From: Bacteroidaceae bacterium
Lineage (GTDB): Bacteria; Bacteroidota; Bacteroidia; Bacteroidales; Bacteroidaceae
Reading direction: 5' to 3'
Assembly: GCA_017559845.1 (NCBI GenBank)
Contig: JAFYQQ010000007.1
Span: forward strand, 1 to 36,491
Length of the DNA: 36,491 bases
Under the pieces are notes generated by a model. It searched no databases and was not told the origin of the DNA. It was given only the letters and a program-made list of their open reading frames with translations. This document shows, piece after piece, positions 25,267 through 33,728 of this stretch (positions are counted from its first letter, which is position 1; each line of letters starts with the position of its first letter). The position numbers and the translations under genes were made by a program.

Positions 25267-26442
25267 TCACGCATCGAACGTGAGCAGGAAAACGGTTTCG
25301 CGGTCCGAACTTTCCACCAATTCCATGCGCGCGCCACTGGCCTGCATGATGCGGGCGGAAAGACTGAGACCGATGCCGGAACCGCCGTTCTTGGTGGTGA
25401 AGAAGGGCACGAACATCTGTTCCGCCACATCGGCTGGGATGGCCGGTCCGTTGTTGCTGACACGGATGCGTACCGTCTCGGCCTCATCAATCGCGGCCTC
25501 CACCCGGACATAGCGTTCCTGGGCGGCGGATGTCTGCAAAGCCTCTACGGCATTCTTCAGAAGGTTGGTGAAAACGTGGGTCAGCAGAGACTCGTCGGCA
25601 TAGAGCATGAGGTCGGCCGGAGACACGCTGCATTCCATCTGCAAACCCTCCGCCCCGTCAGTGGCACGGGCAAGCATGAGCATGCGTTCCAGGAAAGGCT
25701 TTACATAGAAAGGCTGTGGAGCGGGCGTGGGCAGCAGCGTAAGGCTGCGGTAGTTCTCCACAAAACGGAGCAGTTGGTCGGACGTGGAATGGATGGTCTG
25801 CAAACCCTGGCGAAGCGTTTCGGCAGGCACTTCGCCGCCGTGCTCCACCCGTTGCAGCAGGGTGCGGCTGAGCGAGGTGACGGGCGCCACGCCGTTCATG
25901 ATTTCATGGGTGAGCACACGGATGAGCTTCTCCCACGAGGTGATTTCCTGCAACACCAGCTCGCTGCTGATGTCGTTTACGGCCCAGAGCTGCATCTGTC
26001 GGCCGTCCAGCCCCACCACGTTGCGGCGCACGGAGAAGCGTCCGGTCTTCAGGTCGTTCTCCACCTGCGAGATATGCGTTATGGAATCGCGTCTGAGCAG
26101 GCGCAGCGCGGCATCATTGCAGAAGACCACCCGTCCGCGGTCGTCCTCCACCAGAATGGCGGTGCTTACCATGGAAAGAATCTTCTCGTAATAGCGTTCG
26201 CGCTCCTGCTGGGCATAGTGGGAGGCGGTGAGGATGTCCTTGATGCGGTTGAGCGCCGTGTTGAAAGTGCGGTTGGAGCCGCGCACGGGAAAGCGGAAGG
26301 CAAAGTCGAGGTTGTCAATGGCATTGAAGAGAAACTCCACCTTTCGCAACTGGGAACGGTGGCGCAGATGCATCCGCCAAATGACAAACAGGAAGACCAG
26401 CGCCAGGGCGGCAAGGAGCAGCAGCCAATGATCAGATTCCAT
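25267..26442 (-). CDS. Sensor histidine kinase paired with the NtrC-type regulator
   Basis: This 391-residue kinase has one N-terminal membrane helix (about 6-22) with almost no periplasmic part, so it probably senses from the membrane or cytoplasm. A PAS-like region covers about 85-160. The phosphoacceptor is His 179 in VLTHEIMNGVAPV. The ATPase domain shows the N box NLLKNAVEAL (about 293-302), SNNGPAIP (329-336), FVPFFTTK (344-351) and GGSGIGLS (353-360). Its start overlaps the regulator's end by 11 bp, so the pair is translationally coupled. It would phosphorylate the regulator at 26432-27772. The signal is unknown; envelope or export stress would fit the neighbours. Confidence 0.94.
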   Translation of the reverse strand: MESDHWLLLLAALALVFLFVIWRMHLRHRSQLRKVEFLFNAIDNLDFAFRFPVRGSNRTFNTALNRIKDILTASHYAQQERERYYEKILSMVSTAILVEDDRGRVVFCNDAALRLLRRDSITHISQVENDLKTGRFSVRRNVVGLDGRQMQLWAVNDISSELVLQEITSWEKLIRVLTHEIMNGVAPVTSLSRTLLQRVEHGGEVPAETLRQGLQTIHSTSDQLLRFVENYRSLTLLPTPAPQPFYVKPFLERMLMLARATDGAEGLQMECSVSPADLMLYADESLLTHVFTNLLKNAVEALQTSAAQERYVRVEAAIDEAETVRIRVSNNGPAIPADVAEQMFVPFFTTKNGGSGIGLSLSARIMQASGARMELVESSDRETVFLLTFDA

Positions 26443-27772
26443 ACTTCTTTATTTTGTTGTACAAGGTCTGACGGGTGATGCCCAGGCGCTGGGCCACGGC
26501 GGACATGTTGCCCTCGCATTCTGCCACGGCGCGTGCAATGGTCTCGCGCTCCACATCCTCCAGGGTCTGCACGCCCTGCACGGAAGGTGCGACGGCGGAC
26601 GCTGTGGGAAGCTGAAGGTGGGCGGCACAGATTTCGGCACCGTCAGTGAGGATGAGGGTGCGCTCCATGGTGTGCTGGAGCTGGCGGATGTTGCCGGGCC
26701 AGGGATAGGCCGTGAGTTTCTGGGCGGCATCTGCCGTAAGTGCGGGAGCGGGACGGCCGTATGCCGAAGCATAGCGCGTGAGAAACATCTCGGCCAAAGG
26801 AACAATGTCAGACACACGTTCGCGCAAAGGCGGAAGATGCAGTGCAATGGTATTGATGCGATAGAAAAGGTCCTGACGGAAAGTCTGTTCCGCCACCATA
26901 CTTTCCACGTTGCAGTTTGTAGCAGTGATAAGGCGGATGTCAAAGCGTATTTCGCTGCGCCCTCCCACCCTTGTCACGGTACGGTTTTGCAAGGCGGTGA
27001 GCATCTTGGCCTGAAGGGCGTAGGAAAGATTGCCAATCTCATCAAGGAAAAGCGTGCCGCCGTCGGCCTGCTCAAACTTGCCGGGCTTGTCGGCGTGGGC
27101 ATCGGTGAAGGCACCCTTGACATGGCCGAAGAGTTCGCTCTCAAACAAAGAAGCCGGAATGGTGCCCATGTCCACCGCCACCATGGGACCGGAGGCACGG
27201 TGGGAAAGGCGGTGAATCTCGCGTGCCAGCACTTCCTTTCCGGTTCCGTTCTCACCGGTAATGAGGATGTTGGCATCGGTGGGCGCGGCACGCTCCACCA
27301 TCTCGCGCACACGGCTCATGGCCTCGCTCTCGCCCCAGAACATGGACGGATCCGCCTGCTTTCCTGCGGCGGATTTCTTCTTGCCCTTGCCGTCGCGCTG
27401 CATCAGCAGCACTTGGATGAGCCTTTCGTTGTCAAAGGGTTTCACCAGAAAGTCGGCAGCACCCAACTTCAGTCCGTTCACCGCCAGGTCAATGTCGGCA
27501 TAGGCCGTGAACAGCACGACGGGCGTGCCGGGCTGCAGGCGCAAAATCTCCTGTAGCCAGAAAAGGCCCTCGTTGCCATTGTTGACACCGCGGCCAAAGT
27601 TCATGTCTAGCAAAACCACATCGGGGCGTTCCGTCCTCAGCAGGCTGGGAATGGTGTGCGGATGCGGTGTGGTGCAGACGTGGGCAAACACATCGTGCAG
27701 AAGAATCTTCAGCGAGGTGAGTATCGCCTCGTTGTCATCGACAATCAGTATGGTTCCTTTGGCTCTCATCAT
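26432..27772 (-). CDS. Sigma-54-dependent NtrC-type response regulator
   Basis: The 446-residue protein has three domains. The receiver domain (about 1-125) has Asp 56 as the phosphorylation site and Lys 111. The AAA+ domain (about 145-370) has Walker A GENGTGKE at 173-180, the sigma-54 contact loop GAFTDA at 220-225 (usual form GAFTGA), Walker B TLFLDEIG near 240-247, and an R-finger region (FRQDLFYRIN). A Fis-type helix-turn-helix covers about 420-446 (NMSAVAQRLGITRQTLYNKI). It activates sigma-54 RNA polymerase from upstream sites. The only good intergenic sigma-54 promoter I found in the window is that of the TolC operon. It starts 9 bp after a lipoprotein gene. Confidence 0.95.
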   Translation of the reverse strand: MMRAKGTILIVDDNEAILTSLKILLHDVFAHVCTTPHPHTIPSLLRTERPDVVLLDMNFGRGVNNGNEGLFWLQEILRLQPGTPVVLFTAYADIDLAVNGLKLGAADFLVKPFDNERLIQVLLMQRDGKGKKKSAAGKQADPSMFWGESEAMSRVREMVERAAPTDANILITGENGTGKEVLAREIHRLSHRASGPMVAVDMGTIPASLFESELFGHVKGAFTDAHADKPGKFEQADGGTLFLDEIGNLSYALQAKMLTALQNRTVTRVGGRSEIRFDIRLITATNCNVESMVAEQTFRQDLFYRINTIALHLPPLRERVSDIVPLAEMFLTRYASAYGRPAPALTADAAQKLTAYPWPGNIRQLQHTMERTLILTDGAEICAAHLQLPTASAVAPSVQGVQTLEDVERETIARAVAECEGNMSAVAQRLGITRQTLYNKIKKYGI

Positions 27773-27781
27773 ATCAGTTTA

Positions 27782-28603
27782 TCAATAGTCTCTCAGGGTC
27801 ATGGCCATTTCACCGGAAAGGCTCACGGTAAGTTCAATCATGTAGCAGGCGGTGCCGTCAGGGATGCAGACCATGGCGCGGAAATGCACGCCCTTGGCAT
27901 CGGTGTGGCCGAAGAGGATGTCGGAGAGTATGGCCTGGGAAAGAAACTCCTCGGGCACATAGTCGGCAAAGTCGGTCTTCTCAAAGTTGCTGCGGAAGAG
28001 GCACTTCTTTCCCTCGTACACACTGAGGTGGATTACATTGTCAAAGGAATAGTTCTCCACCGCCAAACCCTCGGCGTTGTATGTGGTGCGGAAAACCTTG
28101 CGCGAAGTGGGATTCACGGTAACGTAGCTGTGCAGGCGGTGTTCGCCGCAGAAGGAAACCGTGTCGCGGTCTGTGCGCTCGGCATAGACCACAGGTTCGG
28201 CTGGCACCAGCATGAAGAGAAGCGAGTCCTCGGGGTGCTGGGTTTTCTGCAGGGAAACGGTGTGGCCCGACCATGTCTGTAACGATAGGCGGGAACCCTT
28301 GCGTTCCTCCACCCAATAGCTTTCCTGTCCCAACCAAAGGGAATCGCGGGTGAGCCTTACCAAAGCGGGCACACTGGTGTTGTCGGCATAGTGGGCGCTG
28401 TCGCCGCGTATCCACATGAAAGGAGTCTGGCTGTCAGCATCCACCCATACGCCCTGCAAATCATCCAGGGGAAGGTATTCCTTTTTCTTTTCGGGCTTGG
28501 CCTGGGGCTGTTCGGTCTCTGCCTCCGCCTTTCGGCTCTCGCAGGCGCCGCACAGACAAAGCACACCTAATAATATAATATATAGTATTCTGTCAACGAT
28601 CAT
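27782..28603 (-). CDS. Putative lipoprotein (possibly DUF4738)
   Basis: I do not firmly recognise this protein; it may be DUF4738, recalled from similar Bacteroidales lipoproteins. From the ATG at 28603 it has 273 residues. The open frame extends upstream into rmlC but lacks a signal there. Residues 1-20 form a lipoprotein signal with lipobox LCGAC, then a charged linker rich in Glu, Lys and Pro. The mature part is mostly beta-strand with alternating hydrophobic residues (HTVSLQKTQ, LHSYVTVNP, CYMIELTVSLSG). It lies 11 bp after rmlC and 9 bp before the NtrC gene, so it may be part of the signalling operon and could sense envelope state for the kinase. That is inference. Confidence 0.85.
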   Translation of the reverse strand: MIVDRILYIILLGVLCLCGACESRKAEAETEQPQAKPEKKKEYLPLDDLQGVWVDADSQTPFMWIRGDSAHYADNTSVPALVRLTRDSLWLGQESYWVEERKGSRLSLQTWSGHTVSLQKTQHPEDSLLFMLVPAEPVVYAERTDRDTVSFCGEHRLHSYVTVNPTSRKVFRTTYNAEGLAVENYSFDNVIHLSVYEGKKCLFRSNFEKTDFADYVPEEFLSQAILSDILFGHTDAKGVHFRAMVCIPDGTACYMIELTVSLSGEMAMTLRDY

Positions 28604-28614
28604 AAAATGGGGTT

Positions 28615-29163
28615 TCAGATAAACAATTCCGCCTCGTGGACTGAAATGCCCTGGGCGTCCTTGGCAGAAAGAAGCAGTTCTTCTGCTGGAAGCGGCCATT
28701 CCACGCCAATGGCGGGGTCATCGTAGCGGATGCAACATTCTGCCTGGGGCGCATAGACATTGTCCACCTTGTAGCAGAAGACAGCCTCGTCGCTCAGCAC
28801 CACAAAACCGTGGGCAAAACCACGGGGGACAAAAAGCTGGCGCTTGTTCTCGCCGGAAAGTTCCACAGCCACATATTTAAGAAAGGTGGGGCTGCTCTTG
28901 CGAAGGTCTACCGCCACATCCAGCACGCGGCCTTGGATAACACGCACCAGCTTGGCCTGGCTGAACTCGCCTTTCTGATAATGCAGTCCGCGCAGCACGC
29001 CACGGGTGCTTTTGGATTCGTTGTCCTGTACAAACGTCACGGGAGCCACCATACGGTCAAACTCGTCCTGACGAAAAGTTTCCATGAAATAACCGCGTGC
29101 GTCGCCAAACACTTTGGGTTCCAACACAAACACGCCTTCTATCTGGGTTTTTATGTATTCCAT
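28615..29163 (-). CDS. rmlC: dTDP-4-dehydrorhamnose 3,5-epimerase
   Basis: RmlC epimerises dTDP-4-keto-6-deoxyglucose on the way to dTDP-L-rhamnose for polysaccharides. The protein has 182 residues from the ATG at 29163, the usual length; the longer open frame upstream crosses the promoter and is not used. Conserved segments are FGDARGYFMETF, the catalytic His in RGVLRGLHYQ, and the FVPRGFAHGFVVLSD beta-roll with active-site residues. It is the first gene of a four-gene transcript with a lipoprotein, an NtrC-type regulator and a kinase. rmlA, rmlB and rmlD are not in the window. Confidence 0.95.
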   Translation of the reverse strand: MEYIKTQIEGVFVLEPKVFGDARGYFMETFRQDEFDRMVAPVTFVQDNESKSTRGVLRGLHYQKGEFSQAKLVRVIQGRVLDVAVDLRKSSPTFLKYVAVELSGENKRQLFVPRGFAHGFVVLSDEAVFCYKVDNVYAPQAECCIRYDDPAIGVEWPLPAEELLLSAKDAQGISVHEAELFI

Positions 29164-29187
29164 TTTCTCAATAAATATAAACCGGCG

Positions 29188-29218
29188 CAAAGATAAACAA
29201 AATTTCCGGCTTGTGCAA
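29188..29218 (-). promoter_or_regulatory. Sigma-ABfr type promoter of the rmlC operon
   Basis: On the minus strand TTG (29216-29218) is followed after 20 bp by TATCTTTG (29188-29195), a full match to the Bacteroidetes pattern, 24 bp before the rmlC start. Confidence 0.75.
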
Positions 29219-29278
29219 CTATAGGAAAATTTACTGAAAAGAAAGTCGGATTTATGTGGCGGAATAAAAAAAAGTATG

Positions 29279-29286
29279 TATATTTG
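29279..29286 (+). promoter_or_regulatory. -7 element of the HU-SPOR gene
   Basis: TATATTTG matches TAnnTTTG exactly. It ends only 5 bases before the GTG start at 29292, so the transcript would begin at or next to the start codon. No exact -33 TTG is seen. Confidence 0.5.
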
Positions 29287-29291
29287 CAATC

Positions 29292-30368
29292 GTGAAAAAG
29301 ATATTCCGACATATTGAATACTTGTTGCTGGAGCATGACCACGTGATAATCCCACAGTTAGGCGGGTTTGTCGCCAACAATATGCCCAGTACATGGAGCG
29401 CAGAAGAAGAACTCTTTCTTCCGCCCTACCGTACCGTACATTTCAATGCCAACCTGAACCACGGTGACAACACGCTGGTGGATTCGCTGGCTGAGGCCTA
29501 CTCCATCACTCCGGCAGAGGCCGAGAAATGGTGTGCGCAGTTTGTACAGAGCATACACATGGAATTGGCGGAGAACGGAAGTCTGGACTTCGGAAGCATC
29601 GGTGTGATGATTCAGGAGAACGCAGACCAGCCCATCACCTTCTCGCCCTGCAAGGCCGGCGTAACCACTCCCTCGCTTTACGGACTGGACGCATTCCACA
29701 TGCCAATGCTTGCCCAAGGCGGCAATCTGACGGAAACCCTCCGTCCTGCCACTGGCAAGACCACACAGAAAAAGGTAGGCACCAAGCGCGACTACACGCT
29801 CCGCATCAACCGCCATCTGGTACACACCGTGGCAGCCATGGCGGCAAGCATCATCCTTTTTGTGCTTTTCTCCACTCCCATTGAGAGTCCCGTACAGCAT
29901 CTGTCGCAGGTAAACCAGGCAGAGCTGTTCATCCCCTCCCATCTGATCACCGGCTTGCAAATGCCCACCGCTCCTGCAACGGAAGTTGTGGAAGAGGCTG
30001 AAACAGAAGTAGAAACCGAGTTTGAAGCCGAAGCCGAGGAAGTCATGGTAATGGAAGAGCCTTTGGAACAGGAAACGGAAGCGCAGGCAGAAATGGCCGA
30101 AGAAGCTCCCGCAGAGACCACCGTACAGGCTCCCGCACAAAAAGGAATGGCCATTGTCCTGGCATCGGCCACCAGCCTGTCCAATGCGGAGAACTATGCC
30201 AACGACCTGCAGGCAAGAGGATATGATGCCTGCGTCTATCAGAAAGAAAAGATGGTACGCGTTATCATTCCCTGCTACGATGGCGAAGAGAGCGCAAGAC
30301 GCCGACTCAACCAAATGAAACAAAGCGGAAACGAATTCAAGCAGGCTTGGATAACCTCACTCGAATAA
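29292..30368 (+). CDS. HU/CCDC81-like and SPOR-domain envelope protein
   Basis: This 358-residue protein starts with GTG at 29292; the next in-frame ATG would remove 30 conserved residues. Residues about 1-130 resemble the Bacteroidetes HU-CCDC81 domain pair (EYLLLEHDHVIIPQLGGFVANN). A membrane helix lies at about 177-194. Then comes a long acidic stretch rich in Glu and Ala (about 236-285) and a C-terminal SPOR domain (about 286-358), which binds denuded peptidoglycan at division sites. The protein should span the inner membrane with SPOR in the periplasm and the HU-like part inside, so it may link nucleoid or cytoplasm to the cell wall. It is followed by its own terminator. Confidence 0.9.
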   Translation: MKKIFRHIEYLLLEHDHVIIPQLGGFVANNMPSTWSAEEELFLPPYRTVHFNANLNHGDNTLVDSLAEAYSITPAEAEKWCAQFVQSIHMELAENGSLDFGSIGVMIQENADQPITFSPCKAGVTTPSLYGLDAFHMPMLAQGGNLTETLRPATGKTTQKKVGTKRDYTLRINRHLVHTVAAMAASIILFVLFSTPIESPVQHLSQVNQAELFIPSHLITGLQMPTAPATEVVEEAETEVETEFEAEAEEVMVMEEPLEQETEAQAEMAEEAPAETTVQAPAQKGMAIVLASATSLSNAENYANDLQARGYDACVYQKEKMVRVIIPCYDGEESARRRLNQMKQSGNEFKQAWITSLE

Positions 30369-30380
30369 CCCCATACAGAG

Positions 30381-30415
30381 AAGCCCCCGCCCATGCCGCA
30401 GGGGCTTTTTCTTGT
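30381..30415 (+). terminator. Terminator after the HU-SPOR gene
   Basis: AAGCCCCCGC and GCAGGGGCTT form an imperfect stem around CCATGCC, followed by a T-run (TTTTTCTT). It separates this gene from the FHA gene. Confidence 0.85.
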
Positions 30416-30449
30416 AATTCATAAACCACCCGTAAAACCCACCAAACGC

Positions 30450-30989
30450 ATGAAGAGAGTAAAATGCCCCAAATGTGACAACTACATCACCTTTGACGAA
30501 ACCATATACCAACCGGGAGAACAACTGGTGTTCCAATGCACGGAATGCAACCGCCAGTTCGGCATCAGACTGGGCACTTCCAAACTGAAAGCTACCCGAA
30601 AGGAAGAGGTCATTGACGAAGAGGCGCACCGCGAGGAACTGGGTTCCATCATTGTGGTGGAAAACGTCTTCCATTACAAGCAAGCTTTGCCCCTGGTCAT
30701 GGGCGACAACATCTTCGGACGCTATGTGCGCGGCACATCCATCAACCAGCCCATTGAGACCGTGGACCCCAGTGTGGACACAAAACACTGCATCATCCGT
30801 GTTCAGCGCAACAAGCAGGGCAAACTGCAATACATCCTGCGCGATGCGCCCAGCAATACGGGCACTTTCTATATGAACTCCATTCTGCGCGACCAAGACA
30901 GAGTGAGACTGGAAGAAGGAGACATCATCACCATCGGCGCCACCACGCTGATCCTGCGCACGGCAACGGAAAAAGAAGAGAGCGATTGA
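30450..30989 (+). CDS. Zinc-ribbon and FHA-domain protein
   Basis: The protein has 179 residues from the ATG at 30450; the upstream extension of the frame falls in the terminator. Residues about 5-40 hold a CPKC ... CTEC pair typical of MJ0042-like zinc ribbons. Residues about 75-170 form an FHA fold with the GR turn (FGRYVRG), and the later NTGTFYMNSIL segment. The usual Ser-x-x-His at the phosphopeptide site reads DTKH, so phosphothreonine binding may be altered. No signal peptide or helix is present, so it is cytoplasmic. The partner is unknown. Confidence 0.88.
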   Translation: MKRVKCPKCDNYITFDETIYQPGEQLVFQCTECNRQFGIRLGTSKLKATRKEEVIDEEAHREELGSIIVVENVFHYKQALPLVMGDNIFGRYVRGTSINQPIETVDPSVDTKHCIIRVQRNKQGKLQYILRDAPSNTGTFYMNSILRDQDRVRLEEGDIITIGATTLILRTATEKEESD

Positions 30990-31030
30990 AAAAACGCATA
31001 AAGGCAAACTGAAAAAATCCCCCCTCCCCC

Positions 31031-31846
31031 ATGTACAAATTACTCGTATTAGACCTGGACGGCACACTGACCAACAGCAAGAAAGAGATTCCCGAACAGA
31101 ACCTCAACACATTGCTCCGTGCCCAGGAGAAAGGATTACGCATTGTCCTGGCAAGCGGACGCCCCACCTACGGCATCACTCCACTGGCCGATCAGCTCCA
31201 ATTGGAACGGTTTGGCGGATATATCCTTTCGTTCAACGGCGGACAAATCATTGACTGCCAGACCAACAAGGTGATTTACGAGACCGTGCTTGACACCGCT
31301 CATTACGATTATCTGTATGAACAGGGCAACACTGATGATTTCAAGATAATCAGTTATGAGGACAACTACATCGTGGGCGAAGACATTGAGAACGAATATA
31401 TAAAATACGAAGCGTTCCTGAACAAGATGCCGTTGAAGAAGGTGGAAAACTTCAGAAAGCACTTCAACTGCCCCCTGCCCAAATGTCTGGTTGTGGGAGA
31501 ACCCACCAAATTGGCAGAACTGGAAAAGAAAATGCACGAAAAGCTGAAGGATGTCATGAGCGTCTACCGTTCCGAACCCTTCTTCCTGGAGCTGCTCCCC
31601 TTGGGCATTGACAAGGCCAAGTCACTTGCCGTACTGCTGGAAAGAATCGGGCTTACGCGCGAGGAGATGATGGCTTGCGGAGACGGTTTCAACGACCTGA
31701 GTATGATTCAGTTTGCCGGCATGGGCGTGGCAATGGCCAATGCGCAGGACGTGGTAAAGGAAGCCGCGGACCATATTACGGCAAGCAACGAGGAATGTGG
31801 TGTGGCAAAGGTGGTTGAGGAATTCTTCCTGAACCGGATTTCCTGA
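31031..31846 (+). CDS. Cof-type HAD hydrolase
   Basis: This 271-residue phosphatase of the HAD superfamily, class IIB, has motif I DLDGT at residues 8-12, motif II ASGRP near 41-45, motif III Lys in GIDKAKSL, and motif IV GDGFNDLSM. A cap domain lies between about 85 and 190. Such enzymes dephosphorylate sugar phosphates, FMN or PLP; the substrate cannot be told. It stands 41 bp after the FHA gene and ends 12 bp before the convergent yigZ-like gene, with no clear terminator between them. Confidence 0.93.
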   Translation: MYKLLVLDLDGTLTNSKKEIPEQNLNTLLRAQEKGLRIVLASGRPTYGITPLADQLQLERFGGYILSFNGGQIIDCQTNKVIYETVLDTAHYDYLYEQGNTDDFKIISYEDNYIVGEDIENEYIKYEAFLNKMPLKKVENFRKHFNCPLPKCLVVGEPTKLAELEKKMHEKLKDVMSVYRSEPFFLELLPLGIDKAKSLAVLLERIGLTREEMMACGDGFNDLSMIQFAGMGVAMANAQDVVKEAADHITASNEECGVAKVVEEFFLNRIS

Positions 31847-31858
31847 AAAAAACAATGA

Positions 31859-32446
31859 TTAGAACGGAGACACCACCTTGCGAATCCGTTCTTTCAACTC
31901 ATCCAGTTTACCCTTTCGGATGCTGAGTGTCATGGAGCAGTCCATGTCGTAAGACTGGCTTACGATGCGCGCCTCCATTTCACGGACAACCTTCATGATT
32001 CCGTTCATGAAGGGATACTCAAACGTGAACGTGTGTTCCACGTCCACTGTGCGGTCTTCAATCTCTGCATTGCCCAAAGCTTCCGCCGCCGCAGTGCGGT
32101 AAGCCACAATCAGACCACTTGTGCCCAACTTCACTCCACCGAAATAGCGCACCACTAACACAATGACATCTGTCAACTCAAGGCTGTTAATCTGACCCAG
32201 GATGGGCTTTCCCGCCGTTCCGCTGGGTTCGCCGTTGTCATTGCTACGGAATGTTGTGCGCTCTGCACCAAGCATATAAGCCCAGCATACATGGCGGGCA
32301 TCGTAGAATTTCTTCTGGTACTGCTCCACCAGCGCCATAGCCTCCTCAACCGTGGTGACAGGATGTGCAAAAGCAAGGAACTTGCTCCTTAGTTCGGAGT
32401 AAGTCCCTTCGCTTGCTTGCTTTATGGTCTTGTAGGCATCAATCAT
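31859..32446 (-). CDS. YigZ/IMPACT family protein
   Basis: This 195-residue protein has the UPF0029/IMPACT N-terminal signature (DNGEPSGTAGKPILGQI, VVRYFGGVKLGTSGL) and a C-terminal DUF1949-like domain. Eukaryotic IMPACT affects the GCN2 stress pathway; the bacterial role is not settled. It is 2 bp after the DUF1015 gene and thus likely the last gene of the serC-serA operon. Confidence 0.92.
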   Translation of the reverse strand: MIDAYKTIKQASEGTYSELRSKFLAFAHPVTTVEEAMALVEQYQKKFYDARHVCWAYMLGAERTTFRSNDNGEPSGTAGKPILGQINSLELTDVIVLVVRYFGGVKLGTSGLIVAYRTAAAEALGNAEIEDRTVDVEHTFTFEYPFMNGIMKVVREMEARIVSQSYDMDCSMTLSIRKGKLDELKERIRKVVSPF

Positions 32447-32448
32447 TT

Positions 32449-33696
32449 TTATGACAACTTGTGCACCACCAGTCCGCTGCGCAGTTTAGGCTCGAACCAA
32501 GTGGCCTTGGGAGGCATGATGTTGCCGCTGTCGGCAATGTCCATAATCTCCTGCATGGTAACGGGATAGAGCGCCAATGCCATCTGCATTTCGCCACTAT
32601 CCACTCTTCTGCTCAGTTCGTTCAGTCCGCGCAGACCACCCACAAAATCGATACGTTTGCTTGAGCGCAAGTCCTTGATGTCCAGAATCTCGTCCAGAAT
32701 CAATTTGCTGCTGATGCTCACGTCCAGACTGGCCACTGGGTCTGAGTCGTCGCACAAACCGGGCTTCAGTTCCAGGCTATACCACGTTCCGGACAAATAC
32801 ATGCCGAATTCGTGCTTCTTCTGCGGACGATAAGGCTCGGTGCCTTTGGCCTCGACATTGAAATTGACAGACAGCGCACTGATGAGCTGTTCCGGAGTGA
32901 GGCCGTTCAGGTCGCGGATTACACGGTTGTAGTCCAAAATGGTCAGCTGGCTTGCGGGGAAACACACCGCCATGAAGTAGTTATACTCCTCGCGACCAAT
33001 GTGGTTGGGGTCTTGCTTTGCCTTTTCAGCACCCACCAAAGCGGCGGCTGCACTTCTGTGGTGGCCGTCTGCAATGTAAAGGTAATGAATGCGGGCAAAT
33101 TCATAAGTGATGGCATCCACGTCCTCCATATCCTTTATCAGCCAGAGTTGGTGGCGGAATCCGTCGCCGGGAGCCACGAAGTCATATTCGGGCTCGCCCT
33201 GAACGTAGCGTGCCACAATGGCATCCAGATTGGCGTTGTCGGGGTAGGCAAAGAACACGGGTTCCAGATTGGCGTCGTTCACACGGACATGACGCATGCG
33301 GTCCTCCTCCTTGTCGCGGCGGGTCAGCTCATGCTTCTTGATGAAGCCGCACAAATAGTCCGTCACGCAGGCTGCCACCACCAGTCCATACTGGGTCTTG
33401 CCGTTCATTGTCTGGGCATAGATGTAATACATGTCCATCTTGTCCTGCACCAGCCATCCTTCCTTCTGGAACTTGGCGAAGTTTTCGGCCGCCTTGGCGT
33501 ACACTCTTTCATCATACTCGCTCGTTCCAACAGGGAAATCTATTTCGGGCTTAATGATGTGATAGAGCGACTTTTCATTGTCGCCAGCCTCGGCACGGGC
33601 CTCTTCGCTGTCCAACACGTCATAGGGACGGCTCTGTACCAGTTCCACCAGTTCCTTTGGCGGACGCAATCCCCTGAAAGGTTTTACAATTGCCAT
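32449..33696 (-). CDS. DUF1015 family protein in the serine operon
   Basis: This 415-residue protein matches the DUF1015 (COG4198) family in length and in its motifs: KPFRGLRPPKE and SRPYDVLDSEEAR at the N-terminus, and YIADGHHRSAAAALV with DGHHR at residues 210-214. DGHHR followed by Ala resembles the ParB-like motif of free serine kinases such as SbnI and SerK. It lies 32 bp downstream of serA and 2 bp before the YigZ gene. A role in serine or phosphoserine metabolism is suggested by the operon and motif, but it is not proven. It has no signal peptide or helix. Confidence 0.9.
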   Translation of the reverse strand: MAIVKPFRGLRPPKELVELVQSRPYDVLDSEEARAEAGDNEKSLYHIIKPEIDFPVGTSEYDERVYAKAAENFAKFQKEGWLVQDKMDMYYIYAQTMNGKTQYGLVVAACVTDYLCGFIKKHELTRRDKEEDRMRHVRVNDANLEPVFFAYPDNANLDAIVARYVQGEPEYDFVAPGDGFRHQLWLIKDMEDVDAITYEFARIHYLYIADGHHRSAAAALVGAEKAKQDPNHIGREEYNYFMAVCFPASQLTILDYNRVIRDLNGLTPEQLISALSVNFNVEAKGTEPYRPQKKHEFGMYLSGTWYSLELKPGLCDDSDPVASLDVSISSKLILDEILDIKDLRSSKRIDFVGGLRGLNELSRRVDSGEMQMALALYPVTMQEIMDIADSGNIMPPKATWFEPKLRSGLVVHKLS

Positions 33697-33728
33697 AGTC
33701 TTACAATCTTTTGAGTCCTGTCAGGAAT

